A stretch of DNA of 64,000 nucleotides, from NCBI GenBank assembly GCA_040766745.1, contig JAXGPX010000004.1, forward strand, positions 122,415 to 186,414, given 5' to 3'. A program made the translations under genes and the position numbers. Below the pieces are notes generated by a model. That model searched no databases and had not been told where the DNA came from. It was given only the letters and a program-made list of their open reading frames with translations. The DNA comes from JAXGPX01 sp040766745 (lineage in GTDB: Bacteria > Bacillota > Sulfobacillia > Fermentithermobacillales > Fermentithermobacillaceae). Shown piece after piece: positions 8,227 through 16,667 of this stretch (the stretch's first letter is position 1; every line of letters begins with the position of its first letter).

Positions 8227-9084
8227 TCAGCTGTTGAGGAACTTCTTCGCTCCGCCCGCAAGCCGCTCTTCTATGGCCTGTCGAAAAGGCTCAAATTGAA
8301 CCGGTGAACCTTGATAAGGAACTCCGTCAATATATAGATTCTCGTCGCCAAATTCAGCGGCATCGCTTCTTGTAAGGATTATTACCAACTCTGATGTGAC
8401 CACCTTATCGGAAATTCCTCTGGCCATGCTCAACCAGTGTCTCCAGCTCTGCATTAGCCAAGGGCACCTGCCTGTGAGCACTGCAGTCACATGGACTAGC
8501 CCATTTGCACTAAGTTTGCCCGAAATTCGGCTCGAGCCGAGGCCGAGGCGTCTGCGGCGTTGAGCGTTAGTATGCCTGTACCTGCCGAGACGCTTTTGAA
8601 ATGACACAGTGGCATCATGACTCATCTTCAATAGAAGAAGGGTGGCGGGCCCGTTAACTTCAACAATCTCAAATCCAAACTTCTCGAAAAACGAAACAGG
8701 CATCCAGTTTTCGTAGGTCACTACTGCAATTCCATTTGAGCCCTGGGCTACGTTCATCGCTTTATTCATGAAGCGTCTTGCGATTCCGGTGCCCTGTGCT
8801 TCTTCGAGCACCCACAGGCACCTGATTACCCAGAGGCCATCTCCGGAAAGGGCCATCGGGGCTGCATCAATGGGCATAATCTCCATACGGCCAACGGGTT
8901 TTCCGTCTTGGAAAGCACCAAAGGTTTTGACTCCTAGAGCAGCGACATGCCGATGAACCCGGGCACTCTCTTGCAGGAAGGCTGAACAGTTAGAGCCAGG
9001 AACTGTGCACATGACGTTGATAGAGTCAATGTGCTCAGCAGATACCTCCCGTATTTTAATTCCTGGAAGAGGTCTTGGTTTCAT
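8227..9084 (-). CDS. GNAT acetyltransferase with extra C-terminal domain
   Basis: 285 aa. Residues 10-150 form a GCN5-related acetyltransferase: G-R-M-E-I-M-P strand, LWVLEEAQGTGIARRFMNKA (the acetyl-CoA loop, Q-G-T-G-I-A variant of Q/RxxGxG/A) and a YENWMPVSFFEKFGFE beta-bulge motif. Residues 165-285 are an additional domain (VIILTRSDAAEFGDENLYIDG) resembling the thioredoxin-like tails fused to some Firmicute GNATs; its role is unknown. The ATG at 9084 is preferred because AGGGGGG lies directly upstream; the open frame extends 37 codons further without an RBS. The substrate cannot be predicted. Confidence 0.75.
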   Translation of the reverse strand: MKPRPLPGIKIREVSAEHIDSINVMCTVPGSNCSAFLQESARVHRHVAALGVKTFGAFQDGKPVGRMEIMPIDAAPMALSGDGLWVIRCLWVLEEAQGTGIARRFMNKAMNVAQGSNGIAVVTYENWMPVSFFEKFGFEIVEVNGPATLLLLKMSHDATVSFQKRLGRYRHTNAQRRRRLGLGSSRISGKLSANGLVHVTAVLTGRCPWLMQSWRHWLSMARGISDKVVTSELVIILTRSDAAEFGDENLYIDGVPYQGSPVQFEPFRQAIEERLAGGAKKFLNS

Positions 9085-9783
9085 TTTGTTCCCCCCTATG
9101 ATAAGAACGAGGTGAAGTTGGGCCGTTCTTGGCCAACCAGACAGGAAAGCAGTGTCTTCACGTACCCTGTCGCTGCCGGAATAGTTCTGCCTCAAACTCA
9201 GGGAAACCTTCTGCCGATGGCTGTTTTTGTTGATGGTGAGTTAATAGGCTAACTGTAGAGTTACGTCATTAGCCATCTGGAGACTTTGAAGAACGATATA
9301 CTCTTGACTCTGAAGTGGAATTATCCTGAAGATTGCCGAGCTACCCCAGAAATTGAGCCCCAAGACAAAGAGGTTCCGGTTGGGTAGGTTTCTGCTGGTC
9401 TGCCGACATGGGGCGCATAGACTGAGTTAGAGCCAGGTATGCAGCGCGCTTCTCTATACAGTGATTAACTGCGTCAGGATCAATGAAACCTTGTTTGGTA
9501 GTTTTGACCGGGCTGCCACTTGACTATACAGTGATCAACTACGTCAGGATCAATCAATCCACGATTTAGTCCACGGCAATGACTCTCCGACACTGTGTGA
9601 CGGAGTGCCTCCTATACAATGATAGTGACGTCTTGCGGGAATCCCTGGATTGTTTCGGTGGTAGTACTTGTGGCGATCTAGCACCGGGCTAACATTAGTA
9701 CAGAGGTTTGGCTGGGCAAGTGCTAAGGGGTAGTGGGATTCTTGAAAAGTGGCATATGGCTGTCCTATAGGAGGTGAGAGGCC
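9085..9783. other. 700-bp intergenic region, no supported gene
   Basis: Between a divergent GNAT gene and the HIRAN gene. No frame with an RBS and plausible composition was found. It carries the direct repeats listed separately and must hold the promoters for both neighbours; no consensus -35/-10 pair stands out. Confidence 0.5.
9454..9557 (+). repeat. Direct repeat pair, 70-bp period
   Basis: Two near-identical ~34-bp copies at 9454-9487 and 9524-9557, sharing CTATACAGTGAT and CGTCAGGATCAAT with two differences between them. A third degenerate copy begins near 9612 (CTATACAATGATAGTGACGT). They lie upstream of the HIRAN gene. Confidence 0.7.
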
Positions 9784-10452
9784 GTGAAGGAACTGCTCGC
9801 AGAGCTTGTGAAAAACGGTATTCTAGAGGCATTTGAAGACGAGAACGAGTTTCACCTGCCGTTTCTTCTGAGCGGTGTTGCCTTGGTGAGAAAGGGTGCT
9901 CTCTCTGCAGGCGCAGGTGTTCTTGGTTCAGTGAGTACCTGGGGAAAACCCGAGATTGACTTGCTGCGCGCCACGGTTGAACCTACCAGGCTTCTAAACG
10001 TTGTAGCAGAGGATTTCCACGGGTGTTTTGGTAAGTCAACTCATCAAGGCCCTGCCGGGTTAGCGTGGGGTGCTGTTTTGGGCGATCTGGTAAGTCGTGT
10101 GGAGAAGTTTCACGAGGAAGCCCCTGAGTTCATAACCAGAGTTGTAGGCCTGCGTTACGAAGAGAGGTTCGATAGAATCGAAAGCCTCAAATCGGGGCAG
10201 CCGGTGAGCCTTCTGTGGGAGCCGCTAAACCCGTATGACTCAAAGGCTATAAGGGTTCTGGATGTCCATGGTGAAGACCTTGGATACCTAAGAAAGGGTA
10301 TTGCACATAGATTGGTACCAAGGATTAGGAAAGGTGCAGCATTATCCGCCAGGGTAGCAGTTGTTCTGGGTGAAGAGTTCGACGTCAACGACAGACTAAA
10401 CATAGAAGTCAAAGTGTGGGATACACATGCTGATAACCCGGCTGTTCAATAG
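9784..10452 (+). CDS. HIRAN-domain protein
   Basis: 222 aa. The C-terminal half (about 118-215) matches the HIRAN domain: VVGLRYEERFD, then G-Q-P-V-S-L-L-W-E-P-L-N-P-Y-D-S-K-A-I-R-V and LGYLRKGIAHRLVPRI. HIRAN domains bind 3' single-stranded DNA ends in HLTF/Rad5-type helicases and often occur as small stand-alone bacterial proteins. Residues 1-115 have no recognised domain. The GTG start at 9784 follows GGAGGTGAGAG. Monocistronic, with a hairpin terminator candidate 90 nt downstream. A role in DNA repair or processing is family-based inference. Confidence 0.72.
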   Translation: MKELLAELVKNGILEAFEDENEFHLPFLLSGVALVRKGALSAGAGVLGSVSTWGKPEIDLLRATVEPTRLLNVVAEDFHGCFGKSTHQGPAGLAWGAVLGDLVSRVEKFHEEAPEFITRVVGLRYEERFDRIESLKSGQPVSLLWEPLNPYDSKAIRVLDVHGEDLGYLRKGIAHRLVPRIRKGAALSARVAVVLGEEFDVNDRLNIEVKVWDTHADNPAVQ

Positions 10453-10539
10453 TGATTAGTGGCGGGGATTGGTTGTAGCAATGGCGCTTCTGGCCGTGTT
10501 GTGTCTCCCAAGTTCTGCTCTATCGAGGGTGCTCGAGGT

Positions 10540-10568
10540 GGCGAAAATTCTTCGCCGCTTTCTTTCTT
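10540..10568 (+). terminator. Rho-independent terminator after the HIRAN gene
   Basis: GGCGAA (10540-10545), 5-nt loop, TTCGCC (10551-10556), then GCTTTCTTTCTT. Correct side and distance for the HIRAN gene; the T tract is interrupted. Confidence 0.5.
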
Positions 10569-10705
10569 ATTGCATTTGCTCAGGATACCCGCTTTCATTG
10601 ATGCCGCAATTGCGCAGCCCTTCCCTATTGACACCCCTGGTTAGCTAGATCTAAACTGGACTAAAGTAGTCCACTATCATATTGGCCGGATTTCGCTAGG
10701 GGTGA

Positions 10706-11131
10706 ATAGACACGGAAATTGTCAGAAGGATAACAGACTATTGCATTAGAGCGTTGGTTCATCTTGCACTCCACCCAGAGATAGAAGTAACAGGGGCCGA
10801 AGTCTCTGAAGAACAGAATGTACCTTTAGGGTATGTTCATAAGATCATGCAGAGACTGAACAGATGTGGGTTAGTCAACTCACATAAGGGGCCTAGCGGA
10901 GGTTTCTCTCTTGCCAAGAGTCCAGAAAAGATCACCGTCCTTGACATCGTCGAGTCAATGCAGGGCAGATTATCGTCAAATAAGTGCTTCTTGGAAAAGG
11001 ACCCGTGTCCTAGGGCGCCAGAATGTGCAATAAAGAAGAACTGGCTTGACCTGGACCAGCAGATAGCAGGTTTTTTGCAAAGCATAACGTTGCAGGATCT
11101 TGTGGATCAAATAGCCGAGGCGGGCAGTTGA
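10706..11131 (+). CDS. Rrf2-family Fe-S transcriptional regulator (NsrR/IscR-like)
   Basis: Winged-helix Rrf2 regulator. The family N-terminus (VRRITDYCIRALVHLALHP) and recognition helix region (VSEEQNVPLGYVHKIMQRL, then GLVNSHKGPSGGFSLAK) are clear. Three cysteines with spacing C-x6-C-x5-C (KCFLEKDPCPRAPEC) are placed as the Fe-S ligands of IscR/NsrR. The standard Rrf2 beginning lies upstream of the first ordinary start codon (TTG 10754). The frame is open only to a TGA at 10703, leaving ATA 10706 or ATT 10718 after AGGGGTG, so a rare start or a small frameshift must be assumed. It is followed by hcp, a classic NsrR target, so it probably senses nitric oxide or Fe-S status and controls hcp. 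Confidence 0.82.
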   Translation: MDTEIVRRITDYCIRALVHLALHPEIEVTGAEVSEEQNVPLGYVHKIMQRLNRCGLVNSHKGPSGGFSLAKSPEKITVLDIVESMQGRLSSNKCFLEKDPCPRAPECAIKKNWLDLDQQIAGFLQSITLQDLVDQIAEAGS

Positions 11132-11387
11132 TGATTACTGGCCTGCATGCGGTCGAGGACGGATCTGCAAGGCCCACCATGGAGAGGAGTCAATAGCCGC
11201 ACTGAAATAGTTTTCTGGGTGACGTTAAACATTCGAGGCGGTCGGCATTTCACATTTGAGTCGGACAGAAAACAGGAAGACAGACAAGAAAGGTAGACAG
11301 GTAAGAAGGCCTACAGACAAAAAGGCAGACGGACAGACGGAAAGATTGACCGAATTGTTTATTTTGAAACCGGAGGGGGAGAAATAC

Positions 11388-12686
11388 ATGTTTTGCTATC
11401 AGTGCGAACAGACAGCCGGAGGAACAGGTTGCACCAAGTACGGAGTATGCGGAAAGGATCCTGACATAGCCAGCCTTCAAGATACTTTGATATTTGCCCT
11501 TAAAGGAATTGCAGCTTATGCGTATCATGCCCGAGAGCTCGGCGCATCAGATGAACAAGTTGACGCCTTTCTCGCAGAAGCTCTGTTTTCGACACTTACC
11601 AATGTCAACTTTGATCTCGACAGCCATATCAACCTGCTTCTCAAGGCAGGGGAGATCAACCTCAGAGCCATGGAACTCCTTGACAAAGCCAACGTAAAAC
11701 GTTTTGGAGTCCCGGAGCCAACAGAAGTGCAGGTAGGCACAAAGCCGGGCCCAGGAATACTGGTAACAGGACATGACTTCCTTGACCTATATGAGCTGCT
11801 CAAGCAAACAGAGGGCAAGGGGGTCAATGTATATACCCATGGCGAGATGCTGCCTGCCCTTGCTTATCCTGAACTGAAGAAGTTTCCTCATCTTGTAGGA
11901 AATTACGGGACAGCATGGCAAAACCAGAAGAAGGAATTCCCAGAGTTTGCAGGGGCTATCCTTGGAACCACTAACTGCGTCCTTATACCGCCTGATTCTT
12001 ATAGAGATCGAATGTTCACATGTGGAATTGCTAATCTTCCCGGAGTGACCCACATCCATAATCGCGACTTCACTCCGGTTATCGAGAAAGCCCTGGCTCT
12101 TCCTCCCCTTGAGGAAAAGGCAGGTCCGAAAACTATGACCGGGTTCCACCACCAACCGGTTCTCAGCATTGCTGATAAACTCGTCGACGCTGTTAAGCAG
12201 GGCAAGATCCGCCACTTTTTCCTGGTCGGCGGTTGCGATGGGGCACGTGCCGGCAGGAATTACTATACGGAATTCGTCGAGAAACTGCCCAAAGACTGTG
12301 TGGTTCTTACCTTGGCCTGCGGCAAGTTCCGGTTCAACTACCTGGATACCGGCGATATTGATGGTATTCCAAGGGTGTTGGATATGGGCCAGTGTAACAA
12401 CGCATATTCGGCCATACAAGTAGCTGCAGCTTTGGCAAAAGCTTTTGACTGCGGTCTAAATGATCTTCCGCTTAGCATGGTTCTTTCGTGGTTCGAGCAA
12501 AAGGCAGTAGCTATCCTGATGACCCTTCTCCACCTGGGCATCAAGGACATCCGCCTTGGGCCAACCCTTCCGGCGTTCTTGTCACCAAATGTGCTCAAGG
12601 TGCTTGTAGATAGATACGACATTAAGCCTATCACTACACCTGAGGCAGATATCGAGGCAGTTCTAGGGAATAAGTCAAATCCATAA
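11388..12686 (+). CDS. hcp: Hydroxylamine reductase / hybrid-cluster protein
   Basis: 432 aa cytosolic Fe-S enzyme that reduces hydroxylamine in vitro and NO to N2O in vivo. The N-terminal cluster ligands are MFCYQCEQTAGGTGC and YGVC (C-x2-C-x8-C-x5-C). Hybrid-cluster motifs follow: THGEMLPALAYPELKKFPHL, TTNCVLIPPDSY, GGCDGARAGRNYY and LACGKFRFN, with a terminal K-P-I-T-T-P. It is about 110 residues shorter than the 540-550 aa class I/II enzymes because the second part of the N-terminal helical domain is missing, as in the short class III type, yet the Cys spacing is like class I. The ATG at 11388 is preceded by GGAGGGGGAG; an upstream in-frame TTG would add 44 low-complexity residues. Confidence 0.93.
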   Translation: MFCYQCEQTAGGTGCTKYGVCGKDPDIASLQDTLIFALKGIAAYAYHARELGASDEQVDAFLAEALFSTLTNVNFDLDSHINLLLKAGEINLRAMELLDKANVKRFGVPEPTEVQVGTKPGPGILVTGHDFLDLYELLKQTEGKGVNVYTHGEMLPALAYPELKKFPHLVGNYGTAWQNQKKEFPEFAGAILGTTNCVLIPPDSYRDRMFTCGIANLPGVTHIHNRDFTPVIEKALALPPLEEKAGPKTMTGFHHQPVLSIADKLVDAVKQGKIRHFFLVGGCDGARAGRNYYTEFVEKLPKDCVVLTLACGKFRFNYLDTGDIDGIPRVLDMGQCNNAYSAIQVAAALAKAFDCGLNDLPLSMVLSWFEQKAVAILMTLLHLGIKDIRLGPTLPAFLSPNVLKVLVDRYDIKPITTPEADIEAVLGNKSNP

Positions 12687-12698
12687 AGATGTGGTTGA

Positions 12699-12841
12699 GG
12701 CCAGTTCTTAGAGGACAATTACTGGGTATGTTCTTTTCGAGGCAATTCGAAGGAAGAAGTTCAACCGGTGAAAGCATAGGGAAGGCCGGTTCTTAGAAGA
12801 CATTCACAGGGTATGATGCTAGAATTAGGATGAAGAAGTTC
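12699..12841 (+). repeat. Degenerate tandem duplication (~85 bp)
   Basis: Two related blocks, at about 12699-12760 and 12784-12841, share GGCC(A/G)GTTCTTAGA, GACA and GGGTATG segments and a GAAGAAGTTC end. They lie in the 200-bp gap between hcp and the DUF2007 gene. Function is not apparent. Confidence 0.5.
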
Positions 12842-12885
12842 CAAATGTGTGCATTCTAACCAGTAATGAATAGGGGGCGAGTGCT

Positions 12886-13125
12886 ATGACAGAAGAACAT
12901 TGGGTAGAGGTTTGCCAGGTAGCAACAGAGGTTGAGGGCGAACTGATCCGTTCGGCTCTCGAGGCCAGCGGTATCGAGGTACTGTTCCGTTCCTTCTTAC
13001 CTGCAAGCGTGTACCCGGGTTTGACGTTGATTAAGGTGCTTGTTCCTGAAAATGATTTGGAACTAGCCCGCCGGGTTCTTTCTGAAACCACGCAAGACCT
13101 GGGCAGTGATCCTGTTCCCGGATAG
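12886..13125 (+). CDS. DUF2007-like small protein
   Basis: 79 aa. The pattern EVCQVATEVEGELIRSALEA-S-G-I-E-V, a middle strand and TLIKVLVPENDLELARRVL matches the small DUF2007 'putative signal transducing' ferredoxin-like fold. These proteins are single-domain, cytosolic and of unknown function. Start ATG with GGGGGCGAG upstream. Monocistronic, directly followed by the 53-bp hairpin array. Confidence 0.75.
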   Translation: MTEEHWVEVCQVATEVEGELIRSALEASGIEVLFRSFLPASVYPGLTLIKVLVPENDLELARRVLSETTQDLGSDPVPG

Positions 13126-13146
13126 TAATTTGCTGGGGCACCCAGG

Positions 13147-13645
13147 AGTGGCCTACCACATAGGCCACTCTCGAGCGATTATGCCAATCCAAAGGCTTAG
13201 TGGCCTGCCACATAGGCCACTCCTGAGCAATGTTGTCCAGTCCGAAGGCTTAGTGGCCTGCCACATAGGCCACTCCTGAGCAATGTTGTCCAGTCCGAAG
13301 GCTTAGTGGCCTGCCACATAGGCCACTCCTGAGCAATGTTGTCCAGTCCGAAGGCCTAGTGGCCTGCCACATAGGCCACTCCTGAGCAATGTTGTCCAGT
13401 CCGAAGGCCTAGTGGCCTGACACATAGGCCACTCTCGAGCGATGTTACCCAATCCAAAGGCTTAGTGGCCTACCACATAGGCCACTCCTGAGCAATGTTA
13501 CCCAATCCAAAGGCTTAGTGGCCTGCCACATAGGCCACTCCTGAGCAATGTTGTCCAGTCCGAAGGCCTAGTGGCCTGCCACATAGGCCACTCCTGAGCA
13601 ATGTTGTCCAGTCCGAAGGCCTAGTGGCCTGCCACATAGGCCACT
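13147..13645. repeat. Ten-unit 53-bp tandem array with palindromic core
   Basis: Ten copies of a 23-bp imperfect palindrome with arms AGTGGCCT / AGGCCACT around a 7-nt centre. They start at 13147, 13199, 13252, 13305, 13358, 13411, 13464, 13517, 13570 and 13623. Spacing is exactly 53 bp except the first (52). The ~30-bp spacers are almost identical to each other (CCTGAGCAATGTTGTCCAGT or a minor variant with CGAGCGAT and CCAATCCAAAG), so this is a tandem repeat and not a CRISPR array. Transcription in either direction would give ten successive 8-bp hairpins. It lies between convergent genes. Confidence 0.95.
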
Positions 13646-13753
13646 TGCAGGCTCATTCCACCCAGAAGACCAATCACAATGGGGAGGACGGATATTCATG
13701 ATGGGATTGGTTTGACATTACCCGCAAGTTGCGTCATGCCTCGGACCCGGTGC

Positions 13754-15085
13754 CTATTTCCGGGGACTTCCGGCATAGCGTATGTTCATAAATTCCGCCA
13801 GATCCTTGCAGGTGGCCACCAGGTCCTGGCGCGCCAGTTCGCGTACGGATCTCTTACCCAGTGCCTGTAGTGCAAGTTTCATCTCTTCAGTGCAGGATTT
13901 GAGGAAGTTGGCCAGACTGTTTGCGGCCTGGTCAACATCAAGTTTGTCTGAGTACTGGCCGTCGTAGAGGACCATTTGCGCAGGCACGGCCTTGGGCAGG
14001 ATCTTAACCACCTGAGTATGGACCGCAGCCAGAACTGCTATTGACCCGATGTACACGGTGTCGGCGCCTATGGCCAGCGCTTTGAGAAAGTGGCCCGGGG
14101 TTCTAAGCCCGCCTGCTGCGATGACGCTGAACCGGTCACGTATCCCTTGTTCCTTCAGCCAATCCAGGGCACGGACAAGGCCGTACAGGGTTGGGAGTCC
14201 CAAATCGTCTTCCAAAGTAGGGGGCGCCACTGCGGTTCCACCTTCGGCTCCGTCTATCACAATAAAATCTGCGTTTGTTTGGGCAATCACTGCAAGTTCG
14301 TTTTCCAGGAAATCGCTGGCTGCTATCTTCACGCCTACGGGGATGTCGTGGGCGGACTTGAGATTGTTGACAAGGTCTACAATGTCCCTTGGCGAAGAAA
14401 CCCCCGGCATCCGGGCACGCACTGTAGCGTCCTGGCCTTCTTTCAGGTGCCAGGTTTCCCTGAGGTGTTGGCCGATGGTGGCACTTTGCATAATGGATTC
14501 AACAGCCCCGCCGAAGGCCCCCTGTCCCAGCTGGATTTCTATGGCGTCCAGCACGCCAAGCTGCTCGCGGGACATCAACCATCCACCCCGGTTGTACTGG
14601 CCTACGAGGTATTTTGCCAGAGAACGAGTTTCAGGGGCGACTGCTGATTCCCCTGTGTTGGTTGACGTGCCTGCCATGGCTGAGCCCTTGGCCAGGGCCA
14701 TTTTCAGTTTCAGGCTAAGGGAACCCCCATAAGACATACCTGTTATCATTATGGGTATCTCTAGATTCAGGGGCTTTTTTGCGCTTTTGCCGATTACTGT
14801 GGCAGTGCTGATTTCGTCAAGGGTTGCTGTGGGCAGTTGAAAGAGCTGTCTTGGCGTCAGCAAAATGTCGTCCCAGGGCGAGCGTACTACCGGGCTTCCA
14901 AAGGGCCTTTGCAGCGCCTTGCCTGTTTGAGCCCGCATGCCGGCTTCAATTATGGCTCGGGGACTGAGCTTATCGGCCACAGTCACGATTTCAAACGGGT
15001 TGGTAGGGTAATCCTGGGTTAGTATTGCACGGGTTACATCGTCTGTCGCCGGGTTCATGATTTTCATGAGAATCCAGTTCATCAT
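13754..15085 (-). CDS. FMN-binding glutamate-synthase-family protein
   Basis: 443 aa stand-alone version of the FMN/TIM-barrel (GltS) domain of glutamate synthase large subunit. Seen: ITGMSYGGSLS near the start of the barrel, TSTNTGESAV, QLGQGAFGG, VGVKIAASDF, IVIDGAEGGTAVAPP, and the phosphate-binding AAGGLRTPGHFLKALAIGAD. There is no amidotransferase domain and no Cys4 Fe-S pattern matching the classical [3Fe-4S] site is obvious. It may work with separately encoded subunits or as an unrelated FMN oxidoreductase of the same fold. ATG at 15085 follows AAGGAGCTG. Flanked on both sides by repeat blocks; no operon partner is adjacent. Confidence 0.85.
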   Translation of the reverse strand: MMNWILMKIMNPATDDVTRAILTQDYPTNPFEIVTVADKLSPRAIIEAGMRAQTGKALQRPFGSPVVRSPWDDILLTPRQLFQLPTATLDEISTATVIGKSAKKPLNLEIPIMITGMSYGGSLSLKLKMALAKGSAMAGTSTNTGESAVAPETRSLAKYLVGQYNRGGWLMSREQLGVLDAIEIQLGQGAFGGAVESIMQSATIGQHLRETWHLKEGQDATVRARMPGVSSPRDIVDLVNNLKSAHDIPVGVKIAASDFLENELAVIAQTNADFIVIDGAEGGTAVAPPTLEDDLGLPTLYGLVRALDWLKEQGIRDRFSVIAAGGLRTPGHFLKALAIGADTVYIGSIAVLAAVHTQVVKILPKAVPAQMVLYDGQYSDKLDVDQAANSLANFLKSCTEEMKLALQALGKRSVRELARQDLVATCKDLAEFMNIRYAGSPRK

Positions 15086-15461
15086 TCAAATACAGCTCCT
15101 TCTGGAGGGCATGGGTGCGCCTCTCTGGTGTCCTTCAAGAGACTGATAGTGGCCTCTCATAACAAGATCATTTCCCGAATGAAGCAGTTTCTTGAGTGGT
15201 TTGCTTGTCTCATGCCGAAGGAGTACATTTTTCACGAGATGCTGCCTATAGAGCCGTAATTCTGCATATCAACATTGCTCTCATTTTTGCACATGCGTAT
15301 CAGCGCAGTGTTATGAAGGTCAAGGCCGGTAGGCCTTGCTAGCATTGAATAACTGTCAACAGACAGTGATATCGTCACTCTAAAACAAAGTGATTTGGAC
15401 TGAAAACACGTCACCTTCTTGGGTTGGGGCGGCCGATTTGAGTGGGGTCCTGACGCAACCC
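15086..15461. other. Intergenic stretch with two small inverted repeats
   Basis: No gene is supported. Two perfect inverted repeats stand out: CAAGGCC-GGTA-GGCCTTG at 15321-15338 and ACTGTC-AACA-GACAGT at 15352-15367. One may serve as a regulator site, but there is no direct evidence. Confidence 0.45.
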
Positions 15462-15784
15462 GGCGGGTTTTAGTACCAGGCGCTAATGGTAAGTGGCCGA
15501 TTTTAGTATCAGGTTGTCCGGAACCTGGCGGGTTTTGGTATCGGGTTTGAGCTAGAGGTGGTTGATTTTGGTACCAGTTTTGGCTACAACCTGGCCGGTT
15601 TTGGGGCCAGGAAGTTTTTCTGAAGGCAGCAGGTGGCGGGTTTTAGTACCAGGCGCTAATGGTAAGTGGCCGATTTTAGTATCAGGTTATCCGGAACCTG
15701 GCGGGTTTTGGTATCGGGTTTGAGCTAAAGGCGGTTGATTCTAGTACCAGGTTTGGCTAGAACCTGGCCGGTTTTGGGGCCAGG
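15462..15784. repeat. Nested repeat block: two 150-bp copies of ~32-bp units
   Basis: Two near-identical 150-bp copies at 15462-15611 and 15635-15784 (offset 173 bp, 23-bp linker). Each copy is itself built of five ~18-bp units of the form GCSGRTTTTRGTAYCRGG, starting at 15464, 15496, 15528, 15561 and 15594 in the first copy (32-33 bp period). A degenerate unit precedes it at 15432. No coding frame is supported. It sits downstream of cotJC (minus) and upstream of the FMN gene. Confidence 0.9.
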
Positions 15785-16058
15785 AATCTTCTCCGAAGCT
15801 GACTTCCTCTCGGCGAACTCCCGGGAGTCGTGGTGCGATTTATCTGGTAGCGTGCTTGGGGCTCTTGTCATGCAAAAGCCCCAGCTTACAGTCGTTCTAA
15901 TAGCCCGTCATTTCACGATAGGTGCAAATTGCTTTTATACCGGCGACTCACATCCATCGACTCGGTCTTTCGACCGGTTGGGCTGTTTCAGGATTTCTAC
16001 TACCAGCTGGACATCCAGGATTCACATTTGCTTTGGCTTCCCGGCTTTCGGCAACTAA

Positions 16059-16661
16059 TTACCTGCCTTTGGGATCCCAGCCCTTCATATCGAATACGTG
16101 CTGCCTTCCATAGAAATCATGGAGCAGGTTGAGTAACTCTCCGAATCTTTGGAAGTGTACGATTTCCCTCTGCCACAAAAACCTAAGCGTGTCTGTGACG
16201 TCAGGATCGTCTGAAAGCTGTATCAGGTATTCATAAGTTGACCTTGCTTTTTGCTCTGCTGCCATGTTTTCGTGAATATCAGTAATAGGATCTCCTTTTG
16301 ACTGGATGTATGAAGCCACCCAGGGCGACCCTTCTGCATTCACAAAATACAGTGCTTTGTCGTGGTCGGCATAGTATCCGTCCAGCCCGGCTCTCTTTAT
16401 GTCGGCTATGCTTGCATCTTTGATCAAGTTATAGACCAGGGTGGCAACTATTTCCATATGGGCCAGCTCTTCGGTGCCAATATCTGTCAGTGCAGCCTTG
16501 GCTTCGGGAATGGGCATGGTGTACCTCTGGGTGAGATACCGCAAAGAGGCAGCCAATTCGCCGTCGGGCCCGCCGTATTGTGTGATTACAACTTTCGCCA
16601 GCCTGGGGTTAGTTGTTCTGACCCTGGCCGGATATTGAAGGCTTTTTTGATAAACCCACAT
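16059..16661 (-). CDS. cotJC: CotJC manganese-catalase-like spore coat protein
   Basis: 200 aa ferritin-like protein of the Mn-catalase family. The start MWVYQKSLQYPARV is typical of CotJC. Metal ligands are visible as E in DGELAASLRY, the E-E-x-x-H of GTEELAHMEIVAT, E in MAAEQKARSTYE and E-x-x-H of QREIVHFQRF. CotJC is a component of the inner spore coat with catalase activity reported in some species. It is the last gene of cotJA-cotJB-cotJC, 6 nt after cotJB. Two overlapping ATGs follow AAGGAGTTG; the one in frame with the family N-terminus is used. Confidence 0.95.
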   Translation of the reverse strand: MWVYQKSLQYPARVRTTNPRLAKVVITQYGGPDGELAASLRYLTQRYTMPIPEAKAALTDIGTEELAHMEIVATLVYNLIKDASIADIKRAGLDGYYADHDKALYFVNAEGSPWVASYIQSKGDPITDIHENMAAEQKARSTYEYLIQLSDDPDVTDTLRFLWQREIVHFQRFGELLNLLHDFYGRQHVFDMKGWDPKGR

Positions 16662-16667
16662 TCATAT

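Noticed and set aside
11787..12419. 210-codon minus-strand frame inside hcp
   Set aside because: Shadow of hcp; no family signature and an unlikely composition.
13147..13645. Possible CRISPR array (23-bp repeats, ~30-bp spacers)
   Set aside because: The spacers are nearly identical to each other, the repeat is strongly palindromic with the spacer also conserved, and no cas genes are present. It is a tandem repeat.
14049..14732. 227-codon plus-strand frame inside the FMN-protein gene
   Set aside because: Antisense shadow; Ser/Pro/Arg-rich, no RBS.
15735..16058. 107-codon plus-strand frame between the repeat block and cotJC
   Set aside because: Part of the nested repeat is read as protein; no RBS, no family, antisense tail of the cotJ operon.
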